A DNA stretch of 64,000 nt from Streptomyces sp. SW4 (lineage in GTDB: Bacteria; Actinomycetota; Actinomycetes; Streptomycetales; Streptomycetaceae): NCBI GenBank assembly GCA_003248315.1, contig QKWM01000004.1, positions 2,046,001-2,110,000 on the forward strand. Direction: 5' to 3'. The notes below the pieces were generated by a model. That model ran no database searches, was not told where the DNA came from, and saw nothing but the letters and a program-made list of their open reading frames with translations. The stretch's first letter is position 1; each line of letters begins with the position of its first letter. Made by a program: the position numbers and the translations under genes. Positions 1 through 8,817 of the stretch are shown here, piece by piece.

Positions 1-543
1 GACGATCGCGAAGTCGGCGAAGGGGGCGGCGGAGCTGAAGACCTTCTTGCCGTTCAGGACGTAGGTGTCGCCGTCCGGGTGGCGGTCGTGGTCATCCGGC
101 GGACGTCGGAGCCGGCGTCCTCCTCGGTGAGGGAGAAGCAGCAGGCCCGTTCCCCCGGACGACGGGCAGCAGATAGCGCTCCCGCTGGTGCTCGGTGGCG
201 TACTGGAGCACCGCGCCGGCCCGCAGGGGGCCGCCCATGTCGCCGAGGACGGAGTGGGACAAGGCGGCGCCGGAGGCGGTCAGCTCCTCCTTCAGCGCGC
301 ACAGCTCGTACAGCGTGATGCCCTGGCCGCCCAGTTCGGGCGGGAGGCTGATGCCGTAGAAGCCGAGTTCGCGGCTGCGTTTCCAGACCCGTTCCAGGGT
401 CGGCCGGTCGAGCGGGGTCTCGGGGTGATGCCGTGTTCGCGTTCGTACGGCAGGAGTTCGTCGCGCAGGTAGCCGCGGAGCCGGCCGACGAGGTCCCGCA
501 GCCGCGGGTGGTCGTCGTAGGACGGTTCGAGGGTGAAGGGCAT
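1..543 (-). CDS. Acyl-CoA dehydrogenase, N-terminal part (gene runs off the window; frameshifted)
   Basis: This is the N-terminal part of a flavin-dependent acyl-CoA dehydrogenase, which would oxidise an acyl-CoA to the enoyl-CoA. The ATG is at 543. Readable pieces include a start resembling MPFTLEPSYDDHPRLRD, then PELGGQGITLYELCALKEEL, then the family signature FSLTEEDAGSDV. The frame is lost at three places: the G run 422-425, the C run 152-156 and the CC at 75-76. Adding one base at each gives one continuous reading to the window edge. It begins 17 nt after the stop of the acyl-CoA ligase on the same strand, so the two probably form an operon that activates and then oxidises an acid. The C-terminal half lies outside the window. 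Confidence 0.8.
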
Positions 544-560
544 GCGGGTGGTCCTCAAAG

Positions 561-2117
561 TCAGTTGACGCGGCGGTCGGCGCCCGCCCAGTAGCGGTCG
601 CGCAGGGCGCGGCGGTCGATCTTGCCGTTGGGGTTGTGGGGCAGCGCGGCGACGAAGTCGACCGAGCGGGGCTTCTTCATGCGGGAGAGGTGCTCGGCGC
701 AGAAGGCGACGAGTTCGGCCTCGGTGAGCGAGGCCGCGTCGCGCGGTACGACGACGGCCTTGACGGCCTCGCCCCACCGCTCGTCGGGGACGCCGACGAC
801 GGCGGCCTCGTAGACGCCGGGGTGCCGGTGCAGGACGGACTCGACCTCGGTGGCGTAGATGTTGAACCCGCCGGAGACGATCATGTCCTTCTTGCGGTCG
901 ACGATGAAGACGTAGCCGTCGGACCGGCGGCGGGCCAGGTCGCCGGTGTGGAACCAGCCGTCGCGGAACGACCGCGCGGTCAGCTCGGGTTCGCCGTGGT
1001 ATCCGGGGACGACGTCCGGGCCGCGGACGGCGATCTCGCCGATCTCCCCGTCCGGTACGGGCGTTCCGTCCTCGGCGACGACGGCGACCTCGGCCTCCCC
1101 GAGCGGGCGCCCGCAGGACAGCAGCAGTTCCTCGTCGCCGCCCTCGATGGCGCGGCGGTGGTCCTCGGTGGACAGGAACAGCACCCCGGACGTGGTCTCT
1201 CCGCAGCCGTAGCCCTGGGAGAGCACCGGGCCGAACAGGTCCCAGGCGTCGCGGATGCGCTGCGGGGCCATCGGGGCGGCGCCGTAGATGACCTGGCGGA
1301 GGCTGGAGAGGTCGTGGTCGCGCGCGGTGGGCAGCGCGAGCACGGTGTTGACCATCGTCGGGACGAGGAACGCGTGCGTGGCGCGCTCGCGTTCGACGGT
1401 GGCGAGGAACTCCTCCGGGTCCCAGCGGGGCAGGACCACCGCGCAGCCGCCGGCGAAGAAGATGCCCATCAGCGGCATCCCGGAGGCGTGGGTGACCGGC
1501 CCGGCGAGGATCTGCCGGTCGCCCGGCCCGACCCGGGCGTCGGCGCTCATCACCGTCTTGCGCATCAGCGCCAGCCGGTTGCCGTAAGTCTGGACGGCGG
1601 CTTTCAGCACGCCCGTGGACCCGGACGTGAAGTGCAGGACCGCGATGTCGTCCTCGGCGCACTCCACATCGACCGGCGAGCCCGCGTTACCGGACATCAT
1701 GTCTTGGTACGACAGATCCGCGCCGTCGGCGCCGTCGTAACCGACGACCGTCTTCACGCCTGTGCCCGGCAGCGCGCGGCGGACGGGATCCAGGTGCTCG
1801 GCGTCCACCAGCACCGCCCGCGCCCCGGACTCGCGCAGCAGGTGCGCCACCTCCCCCGCGCCCAGCCGCGCGTTGACCGGGACACGGGTCATCCCGGCTT
1901 TGTACAGGGCGACTTCGGTCACCACCAGCTCGGCGCGGTTGGCCGCCAGGGTGGCGACGCGGTCGCCCTTGCCGAGGCCCAGACCGTGCAGCGCGCCGGC
2001 CAGCCGGTCGCTGTGGTCGTCGAGCTCCGCGTACGTCAGCCGGGCCGGGCCGCAGACCACCGCCTCCGCGCGGGGTTGGTGGCCCGCCGTCCTGCGCACG
2101 TACCGTCCCAGGTTCAT
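561..2117 (-). CDS. AMP-dependent acyl-CoA synthetase/ligase
   Basis: Intact 518-residue adenylate-forming enzyme that would activate a carboxylic acid with ATP and then form the CoA thioester. The core motifs are in order: P-loop-like FTSGSTGVLK (about 163-172), GYGCGETT (302-309), GDLARRRSDGY with IVDRKKDMI (392-413) and the C-terminal PNGKIDRRAL, whose lysine is the expected catalytic residue. Length is normal for the family. The substrate cannot be read from sequence; the adjacent acyl-CoA dehydrogenase suggests a fatty or branched acid. It is divergent from a TetR regulator across a 115-nt region holding a dyad, so repression by that regulator is likely. Confidence 0.93.
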   Translation of the reverse strand: MNLGRYVRRTAGHQPRAEAVVCGPARLTYAELDDHSDRLAGALHGLGLGKGDRVATLAANRAELVVTEVALYKAGMTRVPVNARLGAGEVAHLLRESGARAVLVDAEHLDPVRRALPGTGVKTVVGYDGADGADLSYQDMMSGNAGSPVDVECAEDDIAVLHFTSGSTGVLKAAVQTYGNRLALMRKTVMSADARVGPGDRQILAGPVTHASGMPLMGIFFAGGCAVVLPRWDPEEFLATVERERATHAFLVPTMVNTVLALPTARDHDLSSLRQVIYGAAPMAPQRIRDAWDLFGPVLSQGYGCGETTSGVLFLSTEDHRRAIEGGDEELLLSCGRPLGEAEVAVVAEDGTPVPDGEIGEIAVRGPDVVPGYHGEPELTARSFRDGWFHTGDLARRRSDGYVFIVDRKKDMIVSGGFNIYATEVESVLHRHPGVYEAAVVGVPDERWGEAVKAVVVPRDAASLTEAELVAFCAEHLSRMKKPRSVDFVAALPHNPNGKIDRRALRDRYWAGADRRVN

Positions 2118-2138
2118 CGCGGCTCCCTGTCCACGTTA

Positions 2139-2153
2139 CCGAACACTCTGTCC
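2139..2153. promoter_or_regulatory. Candidate TetR operator in the divergent promoter
   Basis: CCGAACA-CTC-TGTCC is a dyad lying between the acyl-CoA ligase and tetR starts. A stronger version with the same pattern, CCGGACA-CGG-TGTCCGG, lies just after the tetR stop (2922-2938). A shared CCGRACA-N3-TGTCC pattern on both sides of the regulator gene is what an autoregulated TetR operator would look like. This is inference from symmetry and position. Confidence 0.45.
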
Positions 2154-2232
2154 AGTAGCCATCATGGTGTCGAGCAACGTAAGGGCAGCGCTAAGGTCGG
2201 GTCAACGGTCGGGACGAAGGAATGTGTGGGAC

Positions 2233-2898
2233 ATGAAGAGCGCAGCAGGCACCGCCGCCGCCAGGGCCGAGGGACGCCCCTCCGGCGACCGCCGCGTCCG
2301 CCGGACCCGCGCCGCGCTGCGCCGGGCCCTGGTCGAACTGGTCCTGGAGAAGGGCTTCCACGCCCTCACGGTCGAGGAGATCGCCGAACGCGCCGACGTG
2401 GGGCGGGCGACCTTCTACGCGCACTACCGGGACAAGGAGGCCCTGCTCGTCGGGGTGGTGCAGGACCTGGCGGAGGACCGCGAACGCCTGCTGCCGGCCG
2501 TCGAGCAGGCCAACGCCCGCGGCTTCACCGGCCTGCCGGTGCTCTACATCTTCCAGCACGCCCAGCAGGAGCGGCCCGTGTACCGGGTCATCCTGCGCGG
2601 CGAGGGCGACGGCCGGGCGCTGCGCGAGTTCAGCGAGATCATCTGCGCCCAGGCGGAGAAGGTGTTCCGCACGCGGGCCGAGCAGCTGGGGGCGACCCCG
2701 CGGGTGCCGCCGGACGTCGTCGCCCGGGCCTGGACCGGGGAACTGATCGGCCTGCTGACCTGGTGGGTGGAGAACGACACCGGCTACACCGCCGAGGAGA
2801 TCACCGCACACATGCGGGACCTGTCCGTCTACGGGCGGGTCTGGGCCACCGGCCTCACGCCCGCCGACGCGCCGGGCGCCATGGACCTGGCGCCCTAG
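2233..2898 (+). CDS. TetR/AcrR family transcriptional regulator
   Basis: 221-residue TetR-type repressor. The N-terminal helix-turn-helix spans roughly residues 25-75, with LTVEEIAERADVGRATFYAH as the classic three-helix signature. The rest is the helical ligand-binding and dimerisation domain. The ATG at 2233 is preceded by GAAGGAA about 11 nt upstream; an in-frame GTG at 2224 is possible but too close to that site. The gene is divergent from the acyl-CoA ligase/dehydrogenase pair and probably controls it, with an acyl-CoA or related acid as the likely inducer (inference). No frameshift is seen. Confidence 0.9.
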   Translation: MKSAAGTAAARAEGRPSGDRRVRRTRAALRRALVELVLEKGFHALTVEEIAERADVGRATFYAHYRDKEALLVGVVQDLAEDRERLLPAVEQANARGFTGLPVLYIFQHAQQERPVYRVILRGEGDGRALREFSEIICAQAEKVFRTRAEQLGATPRVPPDVVARAWTGELIGLLTWWVENDTGYTAEEITAHMRDLSVYGRVWATGLTPADAPGAMDLAP

Positions 2899-2921
2899 GG
2901 GGCGTCCGCGGGCTCCGTCTT

Positions 2922-2938
2922 CCGGACACGGTGTCCGG
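2922..2938. promoter_or_regulatory. Perfect dyad after tetR: second operator copy or terminator
   Basis: CCGGACA-CGG-TGTCCGG is a perfect 7-bp inverted repeat with a 3-nt centre, 23 nt after the tetR stop and before the convergent acetyltransferase end. Its position fits a small bidirectional terminator, but its sequence matches the dyad in the tetR divergent promoter. It could be either or both. Confidence 0.5.
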
Positions 2939-2988
2939 TGATGACGCCGCCCGGTCCGTCACGGCACCGAAGGGGACCGGCGAGCGCG

Positions 2989-4071
2989 TCAGGGTGCCGA
3001 GAGGACCAGGCGGCGGGCGAAGGCGCGGTAGCCGAGGCGCTCGAAGGCGGCGGCCATGGGGCGGTTGGACAGATCGGTGTCGGCGCGCACCAGTCCGGCG
3101 CCGGCCTCCTCGGCGAGCAGCCGGGTGGTCTCGGCGAGCAGGTCGTCGACGTGGCCGTTGCCGCGGTGCTCCGGGAGGACGCCGAGGTAGCCGACGACGT
3201 GGGCGGTGGCGTTCCGGGACGGGACCGCGAAGCCGACCGGTTCGCCCGCGGGGGTCTCGGCGACCCGCCACCAGGAGCGCTCGCCCCGCATGGAGTCCCG
3301 GTAGAAGGCGACGTCGGAGCGGGCCTGGGCCTCGGCCCCCACCGCCTCGGCCGCGGTACGGGTACCGGCGTCGAGGGTGCCCTCCAGGACCCGGCGGAAG
3401 AGGTCCGCGAACACCTCGTCGTCCGGTTCGGGGCGCAAGCGCAGCCGGCCGGACGGGGCGGGCGGGGCGGAGGCGGTGCGCGTCCACTCGTAGCGGAGGC
3501 GTTCGAGCGGGACGGTCAGGCCGGCGCGGCGGGCCGCCTCCCGCCGCCAGGCGAGGGCCCGCACCGCGTCCGGGCGCTCGCGCCAGTCGGCGGGCAGCAT
3601 GACGTGGTACTCGGGCGGGCGGCCCGCCCCGCCGGCGGCGAAGGCCCGGTGCGCGGCGGTGAGCAGCTCCGCGGCGAGCACGGCACGGGGGTCCGCCGCT
3701 CCGGCGTCCGCGGTCCCGTCGGCCTGCGCGGTCCCGTGGGCGGGTGTCTGGTGAGCGGCGGGGACCGCGGCCCCGTCGGCGTGTGCGTGGAGGGTGTCGA
3801 GGACGCTCGGCCGGTCGTCGTGCGGGGTGCCCCACCACAGGGCGACGGCCCGCACCCCACCGCCGTCCTCGGCGATCCACGTCCACTCGGGCCGGTACGC
3901 GCCGTCGGCCAGCCCCCTGCGGAAGGCGTCGGCGTCCACCCACGCGCCGACCTGGGCGGACGGCAGGAGGGGCAGGACGCGGTCGAGGTCGGACGGGGTC
4001 ATGGCGCGGAAGAGCACGGAGCCTCCGGGAGTCGGCGGAACGCGGGAGCGCCCGTCCATCCTGTGCCACAC
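2989..4071 (-). CDS. GNAT family N-acetyltransferase
   Basis: 360-residue protein with a GNAT acetyl-CoA binding signature near the C terminus: VGYLGVLPEHRGNGHVDDLL (about residues 290-310) contains the Q/RxxGxG/A-type loop. The N-terminal half is a weaker second GNAT-like region, as in double-domain actinomycete acetyltransferases. The target is unknown. The start at 4071 is the longest possible; a later GTG just before LFRAMTPSDLDRVLPL would remove about 20 poorly conserved residues. It is convergent with tetR and divergent from the Asp23/Gls24 gene. Confidence 0.85.
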   Translation of the reverse strand: MWHRMDGRSRVPPTPGGSVLFRAMTPSDLDRVLPLLPSAQVGAWVDADAFRRGLADGAYRPEWTWIAEDGGGVRAVALWWGTPHDDRPSVLDTLHAHADGAAVPAAHQTPAHGTAQADGTADAGAADPRAVLAAELLTAAHRAFAAGGAGRPPEYHVMLPADWRERPDAVRALAWRREAARRAGLTVPLERLRYEWTRTASAPPAPSGRLRLRPEPDDEVFADLFRRVLEGTLDAGTRTAAEAVGAEAQARSDVAFYRDSMRGERSWWRVAETPAGEPVGFAVPSRNATAHVVGYLGVLPEHRGNGHVDDLLAETTRLLAEEAGAGLVRADTDLSNRPMAAAFERLGYRAFARRLVLSAP

Positions 4072-4221
4072 CGCCCGCCCCGCCGCAGGTCTGTTCGAAA
4101 ACCACCCACGCCTGGGATGTGGCGTGCATCACATGACGTGGGTGAGGAACTCAGCGGAGGTGTGGGTCCCGTTCCGTCGAGTCCTTCGCGGGGCACCGCG
4201 CCGACACCTACGGGAGGCATC

Positions 4222-4713
4222 ATGTCGGACACCGTCAGCCGTCCGTCCACGGACGAGAACCGGTCCGGAGGCGGGCAGACGACGTTGCAGGGCCGCAGCG
4301 GCCCCGGCACCCCGGCCGAGACCCGGGGGCGGACCACCATCGCCGACAGCGTGGTGGAGAAGATCGCGGGGATGGCCGCGCGGGAGGTGCCCGGCGTCCA
4401 CGCCCTCGGCGCCGGGATGGCCCGGACCGTCGGCGCCGTCCGCGACCGCGTCCCCGGCGGGCGGCCCAGCGTCACCCGCGGCGTCAAGGTCGAGGTGGGG
4501 GAGCGCCAGGCCGCCGTCGACCTCGACCTGGTCGTCGAGTACGGCCTCTCCGTCGTGGACGTCGCCGGTGACGTCCGCACCAACGTCGTCACGGCCCTGG
4601 AGCGCATGACCGGGCTGGAGGTCGTCGAGGTGAACATCGCCGTCCGCGACGTCCATCTGCCGGACGAGCCGGACGAGGACGAGGAGGAGCAGCCCCAGGC
4701 CCGGGTGAAGTGA
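4222..4713 (+). CDS. Asp23/Gls24 family envelope stress response protein
   Basis: 163-residue protein. A disordered, charged start (about 45 residues) is followed by the Asp23/Gls24 domain: IADSVVEKIAGMAAREVPGV, then GVKVEVGERQAAVDLDLVVE and a closing VVEVNIAVRDVHL. It ends in an acidic tail. Proteins of this family are associated with the cell envelope and alkaline or envelope stress; the exact biochemical role is unknown. The start ATG is preceded by GGGAGG at 4212-4217. It stands alone, facing a methyltransferase gene across a palindromic terminator. Confidence 0.9.
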   Translation: MSDTVSRPSTDENRSGGGQTTLQGRSGPGTPAETRGRTTIADSVVEKIAGMAAREVPGVHALGAGMARTVGAVRDRVPGGRPSVTRGVKVEVGERQAAVDLDLVVEYGLSVVDVAGDVRTNVVTALERMTGLEVVEVNIAVRDVHLPDEPDEDEEEQPQARVK

Positions 4714-4746
4714 GCCCCGGCCGCCGGCCAGGCCGCCCGCCACGGT

Positions 4747-4764
4747 CCCGGGCGGCCGCCCGGG
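4747..4764. terminator. Bidirectional hairpin between convergent genes
   Basis: CCCGGGC-GGCC-GCCCGGG is a perfect 18-nt palindrome between the stop of the Asp23/Gls24 gene and the end of the methyltransferase gene. There is no T tract, which is usual for Streptomyces terminators. Confidence 0.6.
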
Positions 4765-4771
4765 GCGTCGC

Positions 4772-5852
4772 TCAGGACGTGGTGGCCACGTAGTACACGT
4801 TGATCGGGTCGCCCTCGATCGTCTTCACGTCGATGCGGGTGAACCCCGCGTCGCGGAGCATCCGGGTCGCCGTCTCCCGGCCCCACACCGTGCCCAGGCC
4901 GGCTCCCCCGGTGCTGAGCGAGGTGGTCATGCAGTAGAAGACGGAGAAGCCGTACAGGGCGGGGCCGAAGGGGTGGCCGAGGTTGCCCTCCAGCCGGCTG
5001 GACGCGGCGATGTCGCACATCAGGAAGGTGCCGTCGGCCCGCAGGGCGCGGTGGATCGCCGCGAGGGTCTCGGCCGGCCGGGCCAGGTCGTGGATCACGT
5101 CGAAGGCGGTGATCAGGTCGTACTCGCCGGTGATCCGCGTGGAGTCCGCCACCGTGTAGCGGAGGTTGTCCGGCCCGGCGCGCTCCGCCGCGGCACGGGC
5201 CGCCTCGATGCCCTCCGCCGACTGGTCGAGGCCGTGGAAGCGGCTCGCGGGAAGGCCCGGGCCAGCACGAGCGGGGCGTGGCCCTGCCCGGTGCCGACGT
5301 CGAGGACGTCGATGCCCGCGCGCAGCCGCTCGGGCAGCCCCGGCACGAGCGGCACGATCACGTCGACCAGCGCCTGGTCGTAGACCCGGGCGGTCTCCTC
5401 CGCCTGGAGCGCCTGGAAGCGCGGGTAGGCGGAGTACGGCACCCCTCCGCCCTCCCGGAAGCAGCGCACGACCTGCTGCTCCACCTCCCCCAGCAGCGCG
5501 ATGTACGGCATCATGCCCGCGAGGTTGTCCGGGCCCGCCGCCGTGGTCAGCGAGGCGGCGTGCTCCGGGGCAGGGTGTACGTCCCGCGCTCCGGGTCGTA
5601 GGCGACGAAGCCGCCGACGACCATGCCGCCCAGCCACTCGCGCACGTAGCGCTCGTCGAGGCCCGCCGCCTTGGCGATCTCGGCGCTGGTCGACGGCGGG
5701 AGCGCGGCCATCGTGTCGAAGAGGCCGCACTGGTGGCCGACGCTGGTGAGCAGCGCCAGCACCCCCTTGTTGAGCACGTCCGCGACCTCGGCGGCGAACG
5801 CCTCCTGCCGGACCGGGTCCGGCGGAGCCTGGTGAGCTTCGGACGTCGGCAT
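4772..5852 (-). CDS. Class I SAM-dependent methyltransferase with N-terminal winged helix (frameshifted)
   Basis: About 360 residues. The N-terminal domain (EVADVLNKGVLALLTSVGHQ to YVREWLGGMVVGGF) is a dimerisation/winged-helix region like that of Rv2258c-type and small-molecule methyltransferases. The SAM-binding motif I is DVLDVGTGQGHAPLVLA, followed by ITAFDVIHDLARP and a C-terminal fold ending in VYYVATTS. Two single-base losses break the frame, in the G runs at 5567-5570 and 5249-5251. Start ATG at 5852. The methyl acceptor cannot be predicted. Confidence 0.85.
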
Positions 5853-5926
5853 GGCCGTCCTCCCGGGGGTCGGCAGCGTCCTGGAATGTTCCCCTTTCGT
5901 CAGACTAGTCCGGTTCGCCGGTCTCG

Positions 5927-6949
5927 CTAGGCCGTGGCCGGGGTCGGACCGACCAGCTCGGTCAGGACGTCCTCCATCGTCACGAAGCCGAGGACGGTCC
6001 CCGTCTCGCCCGTGACCGCGGCCAGGTGGCCGCCGTCGGCCCGCAGGGCGGTGAGGGTGTCGTCCAGCGGGGTGTCGATGCGGACCCGGGTGACCCGGTG
6101 CAGCGCCGAGCGCGGGAACGGCGCGTCCCGTTCGGTCAGACCCAGGGTGTCCTTGATGTGCAGGTAGCCGAGCAGCGTGCCGTTCGGGCCGGTGACCGGG
6201 AAGCGGGAGTAGCCCGCCTCGGCGGCCAGCCGTTCCAGCTCGGCCGGGGTGACCGTGTGCTGCACCGTGCGCATCTGCGCGGCGGGCACCAGGATCTCGC
6301 CGACCGGGCGGGTGCCCAGTTCCAGGGCGTCGCGCAGCCGCTCGCCGTCGGCCGGGGTGAGCAGCCCGGCCTCGCTGGCGTCGACCACCATGCGGGCGAG
6401 CTGGTCGTCGGTGAAGACCGCCTCGACCTCGTCCTTCGGCTCGACCCGCAGCAGCTTCAGCAGGGCGTTGGCGAACGCGTTGATGCCGAAGATCACCGGG
6501 CGCAGCGCCCGGGTCAGGGCGACCAGCGGCGGGCCGAGGAGCAGCGCGGTGGCGGCCGGGGCGGCCAGCGCGATGTTCTTCGGGATCATCTCGCCGATCA
6601 GCATGTGCAGGTACGTCGCCAGGGTCAGCGCGATGGCGAAGGCGATCGGGTGGACCAGCGCGTGCGGCATGTGGACCGCCTCGAAGGCGGGCTCCAGCAG
6701 ATGCGCGATGGCCGGTTCGGCGACCGCGCCCAGCACCAGCGAGGAGACGGTGATGCCCAGCTGGGCCGTCGCCATCATCGCCGACAGGTGCTCCAGGCCC
6801 CACAGGGTCATCCGGGCCCGCTTGTCGCCGTCCTTGGCGCGGGGCTCGACCTGGCTGCGGCGCACGGAGATCATGGCGAACTCGGCGCCCACGAAGAACG
6901 CGTTGGTCAGCAGCGTCAGGGCGCCGATGAGGAGCTGGAGTGCGGTCAT
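5927..6949 (-). CDS. CNNM/CBS-domain membrane protein (HlyC/CorC family), second of a pair
   Basis: 340 residues. The N-terminal CNNM (DUF21) transmembrane domain (LLIGALTLLTNAFFVGAEFA; later VLGAVAEPAIAHLLEP and the family LIGEMIPKNIAL element) is followed by a tandem CBS pair (about 205-330). It lacks the C-terminal CorC_HlyC domain present in its partner. The family is linked to Mg2+/Co2+ efflux or homeostasis. Its ATG overlaps the stop of the upstream paralogue by 4 nt (ATGA), so the two are translationally coupled and may form a hetero-oligomer. Confidence 0.9.
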   Translation of the reverse strand: MTALQLLIGALTLLTNAFFVGAEFAMISVRRSQVEPRAKDGDKRARMTLWGLEHLSAMMATAQLGITVSSLVLGAVAEPAIAHLLEPAFEAVHMPHALVHPIAFAIALTLATYLHMLIGEMIPKNIALAAPAATALLLGPPLVALTRALRPVIFGINAFANALLKLLRVEPKDEVEAVFTDDQLARMVVDASEAGLLTPADGERLRDALELGTRPVGEILVPAAQMRTVQHTVTPAELERLAAEAGYSRFPVTGPNGTLLGYLHIKDTLGLTERDAPFPRSALHRVTRVRIDTPLDDTLTALRADGGHLAAVTGETGTVLGFVTMEDVLTELVGPTPATA

Positions 6950-8289
6950 CGGGTCACCTCGGGCTGCTGCTCGGCGGTCTGCGGCGCGGGAACGGGCGCC
7001 GTGATGCGGACGCGGTCGGCGCGGTGGTGCTCGACGCCGAGGACGTCCAGCCGCCAGCCGTCGAGGTCGACGGCGTCGCCCTTGACGGGGATGCGGGCCA
7101 GACGGGTGGCGATCAGGCCGGCCACCGTCTCGTAGGGGCCCTCGGGGGCGGTCAGGCCGATGGCGGCGAGCCGGTCGATGCGGACCGAGCCGTCCGCCTC
7201 CCAGGCCTCGCGGCCGTCGGGGTCGGCGGGGGCGGGCAGCAGGTCGGGCACCTCGACGGGGTCGTGCTCGTCGCGGACCTCGCCGACGACCTCCTCGACG
7301 ATGTCCTCGACCGTCGCCACGCCCGCCGTGCCGCCGTACTCGTCGATGACGACGGCCATGGTCCGGGTGGCGCGCATGCGCTCCAGGAGCCGGTCGGCGG
7401 GCAGGCTGTCCGGGACCAGCAGCGGCGCGGTGGCCAGGTCGGTGACCGGTGTGACCGCCCGCTGCGCGGGCTCCAGGGCCAGCACGTCGCGGATGTGGAC
7501 GGTGCCGACGACCTCGTCCAGGCTGTCCCGGTAGACCGGGAAGCGGGACAGGCCGGTGGCGTGGGAGAGGTTGGCGGCGTCGGCGGCCGTGGCGTGCGCC
7601 TCCAGGGCCTTGACGTCCACGCGCGGGGTCATGACGTTCTCGGCGGTCAGCTCGCTCAGGTGCAGGGTGCGCACGAACAGCTCGGCCGAGTCCGCCTCCA
7701 GGGCGCCCTCCGCGGCCGAGTGCTGGGCGAGCGCGACCAGTTCCTCGGGGGTGCGGGCGGACGCCAGCTCCTCGGCCGGCTCCAGGCCGAAGCGGCGGAC
7801 GAAGCGGTTGGCGGTGTTGTTCAGATGGGTGATGAACGGGCCGAACGCGGCCGTGAAGGCGCGCTGCGGGCCGGCCACCACCTTGGCGACGGCCAGCGGC
7901 CGGGAGATGGCCCAGTTCTTGGGGACCAGCTCGCCGACGACCATCAGCACGACGGTGGACACGGCCACGCCGAGCACGGTCGCCACGGTCGGGGCGGCGC
8001 CGCCCAGGCCGACCGCCCGCAGCGGGCCGCGCAGCAGCACGGCGAGGGACGGCTCGGCGAGCATGCCGATGACCAGGGAGGTGACGGTGATGCCGAGCTG
8101 GGCGCCGGACAGCTGCACGGTCAGGCGGCGTACGGCCTTCAGGGCGCCCTCGGCGCCGCGCTCACCGGACTCGGCGGCACGCTCGAGGTCGCCGCGTTCG
8201 ACGGTGGTCAGCGAGAACTCGGCCGCGACGAAGATCGCGCAGGCCAGGGTGAGGAGGAGGGCCAGCAGGAGCAGCAGGACCTCGGTCAC
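6946..8289 (-). CDS. CNNM/CBS-domain membrane protein with CorC_HlyC domain, first of a pair
   Basis: 447 residues from the preferred GTG at 8289, which has GAGGGAGC upstream and leads directly into the first membrane helix (TEVLLLLLALLLTLACAIF). A start at 8337 would add 16 unlikely residues. Order: CNNM domain with VGELVPKNWAIS, tandem CBS domains (AENVMTPRVDVKALEA; VVIDEYGGTAGVATVEDIVE), then the CorC_HlyC transporter-associated domain (VRIDRLAAIGL to RVRITAP). The family is connected with divalent metal transport or resistance. It overlaps its shorter paralogue by 4 nt. Confidence 0.9.
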   Translation of the reverse strand: MTEVLLLLLALLLTLACAIFVAAEFSLTTVERGDLERAAESGERGAEGALKAVRRLTVQLSGAQLGITVTSLVIGMLAEPSLAVLLRGPLRAVGLGGAAPTVATVLGVAVSTVVLMVVGELVPKNWAISRPLAVAKVVAGPQRAFTAAFGPFITHLNNTANRFVRRFGLEPAEELASARTPEELVALAQHSAAEGALEADSAELFVRTLHLSELTAENVMTPRVDVKALEAHATAADAANLSHATGLSRFPVYRDSLDEVVGTVHIRDVLALEPAQRAVTPVTDLATAPLLVPDSLPADRLLERMRATRTMAVVIDEYGGTAGVATVEDIVEEVVGEVRDEHDPVEVPDLLPAPADPDGREAWEADGSVRIDRLAAIGLTAPEGPYETVAGLIATRLARIPVKGDAVDLDGWRLDVLGVEHHRADRVRITAPVPAPQTAEQQPEVTR

Positions 8290-8421
8290 CGTGCCACCCC
8301 GCTCCCTCGGGGGCCGCGGTGCGCTCAGCGCGGGCATCGCGGGCTATGGCACAGCCGGTACTGGGAGGCTCCATTACGGAACGGGGCTCCTTGACGAGTC
8401 GAGAAACGGATCTGCCCCCAT

Positions 8422-8451
8422 GGTAAAGGGCAGGCAAAGCGTTCCGGTCAA
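8422..8451 (-). promoter_or_regulatory. Possible promoter for the CNNM gene pair
   Basis: On the minus strand TTGACC (8446-8451) and TTTACC (8422-8427) are 18 nt apart, upstream of the CNNM pair and within the 291-nt region shared with divergent tatA. The -10 match is moderate. I see no clear promoter for tatA and no further gene in this gap. Confidence 0.3.
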
Positions 8452-8580
8452 CTTTCCGGGCGCCCCAGTTTATTCCTCTACATGGCTGTAGACATAGCCT
8501 TGAGCGGGATCCCTGGCCGACACTGGTGCGGTCGCCGGCCGGGACGACACCCGCCGACATCCGACCGACAGGGGGCGCAC

Positions 8581-8799
8581 ATGTTCGGGCTCAGCGAGCT
8601 GGCCATCATCCTCATCGTGATCATCGCCGTGCTGGCCGTGAAGAAGCTGCCGGAACTGACCCGCTCGGCGGGCAAGTCGGCCCGCATCCTCAAGGCGGAA
8701 CGGCAGGCGATGCGGGAGACCGGGGCGGCCGGGTCGCCCGGAGGCGCCGAGGAGCCGCCCCGGGTGATCCAGGGCGAGGCGATCCGCCGCGAGGACTGA
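8581..8799 (+). CDS. tatA: Sec-independent protein translocase subunit TatA
   Basis: 72-residue protein with the TatA plan: short N terminus, FG at the membrane interface (MFGLSELAIILIVIIAVLAV), one membrane helix, then an amphipathic helix (KKLPELTRSAGKSARILKAE) and a polar tail. TatA forms the pore-like part of the twin-arginine system that exports folded proteins; PhoX at 40368-42448 is a probable client. GGGGG lies 6 nt before the ATG. No tatC neighbour is present, so this is an isolated copy; TatB or TatE-like roles are alternatives. Confidence 0.9.
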   Translation: MFGLSELAIILIVIIAVLAVKKLPELTRSAGKSARILKAERQAMRETGAAGSPGGAEEPPRVIQGEAIRRED

Positions 8800-8817
8800 C
8801 CGGCGCCGCCCGCACGC

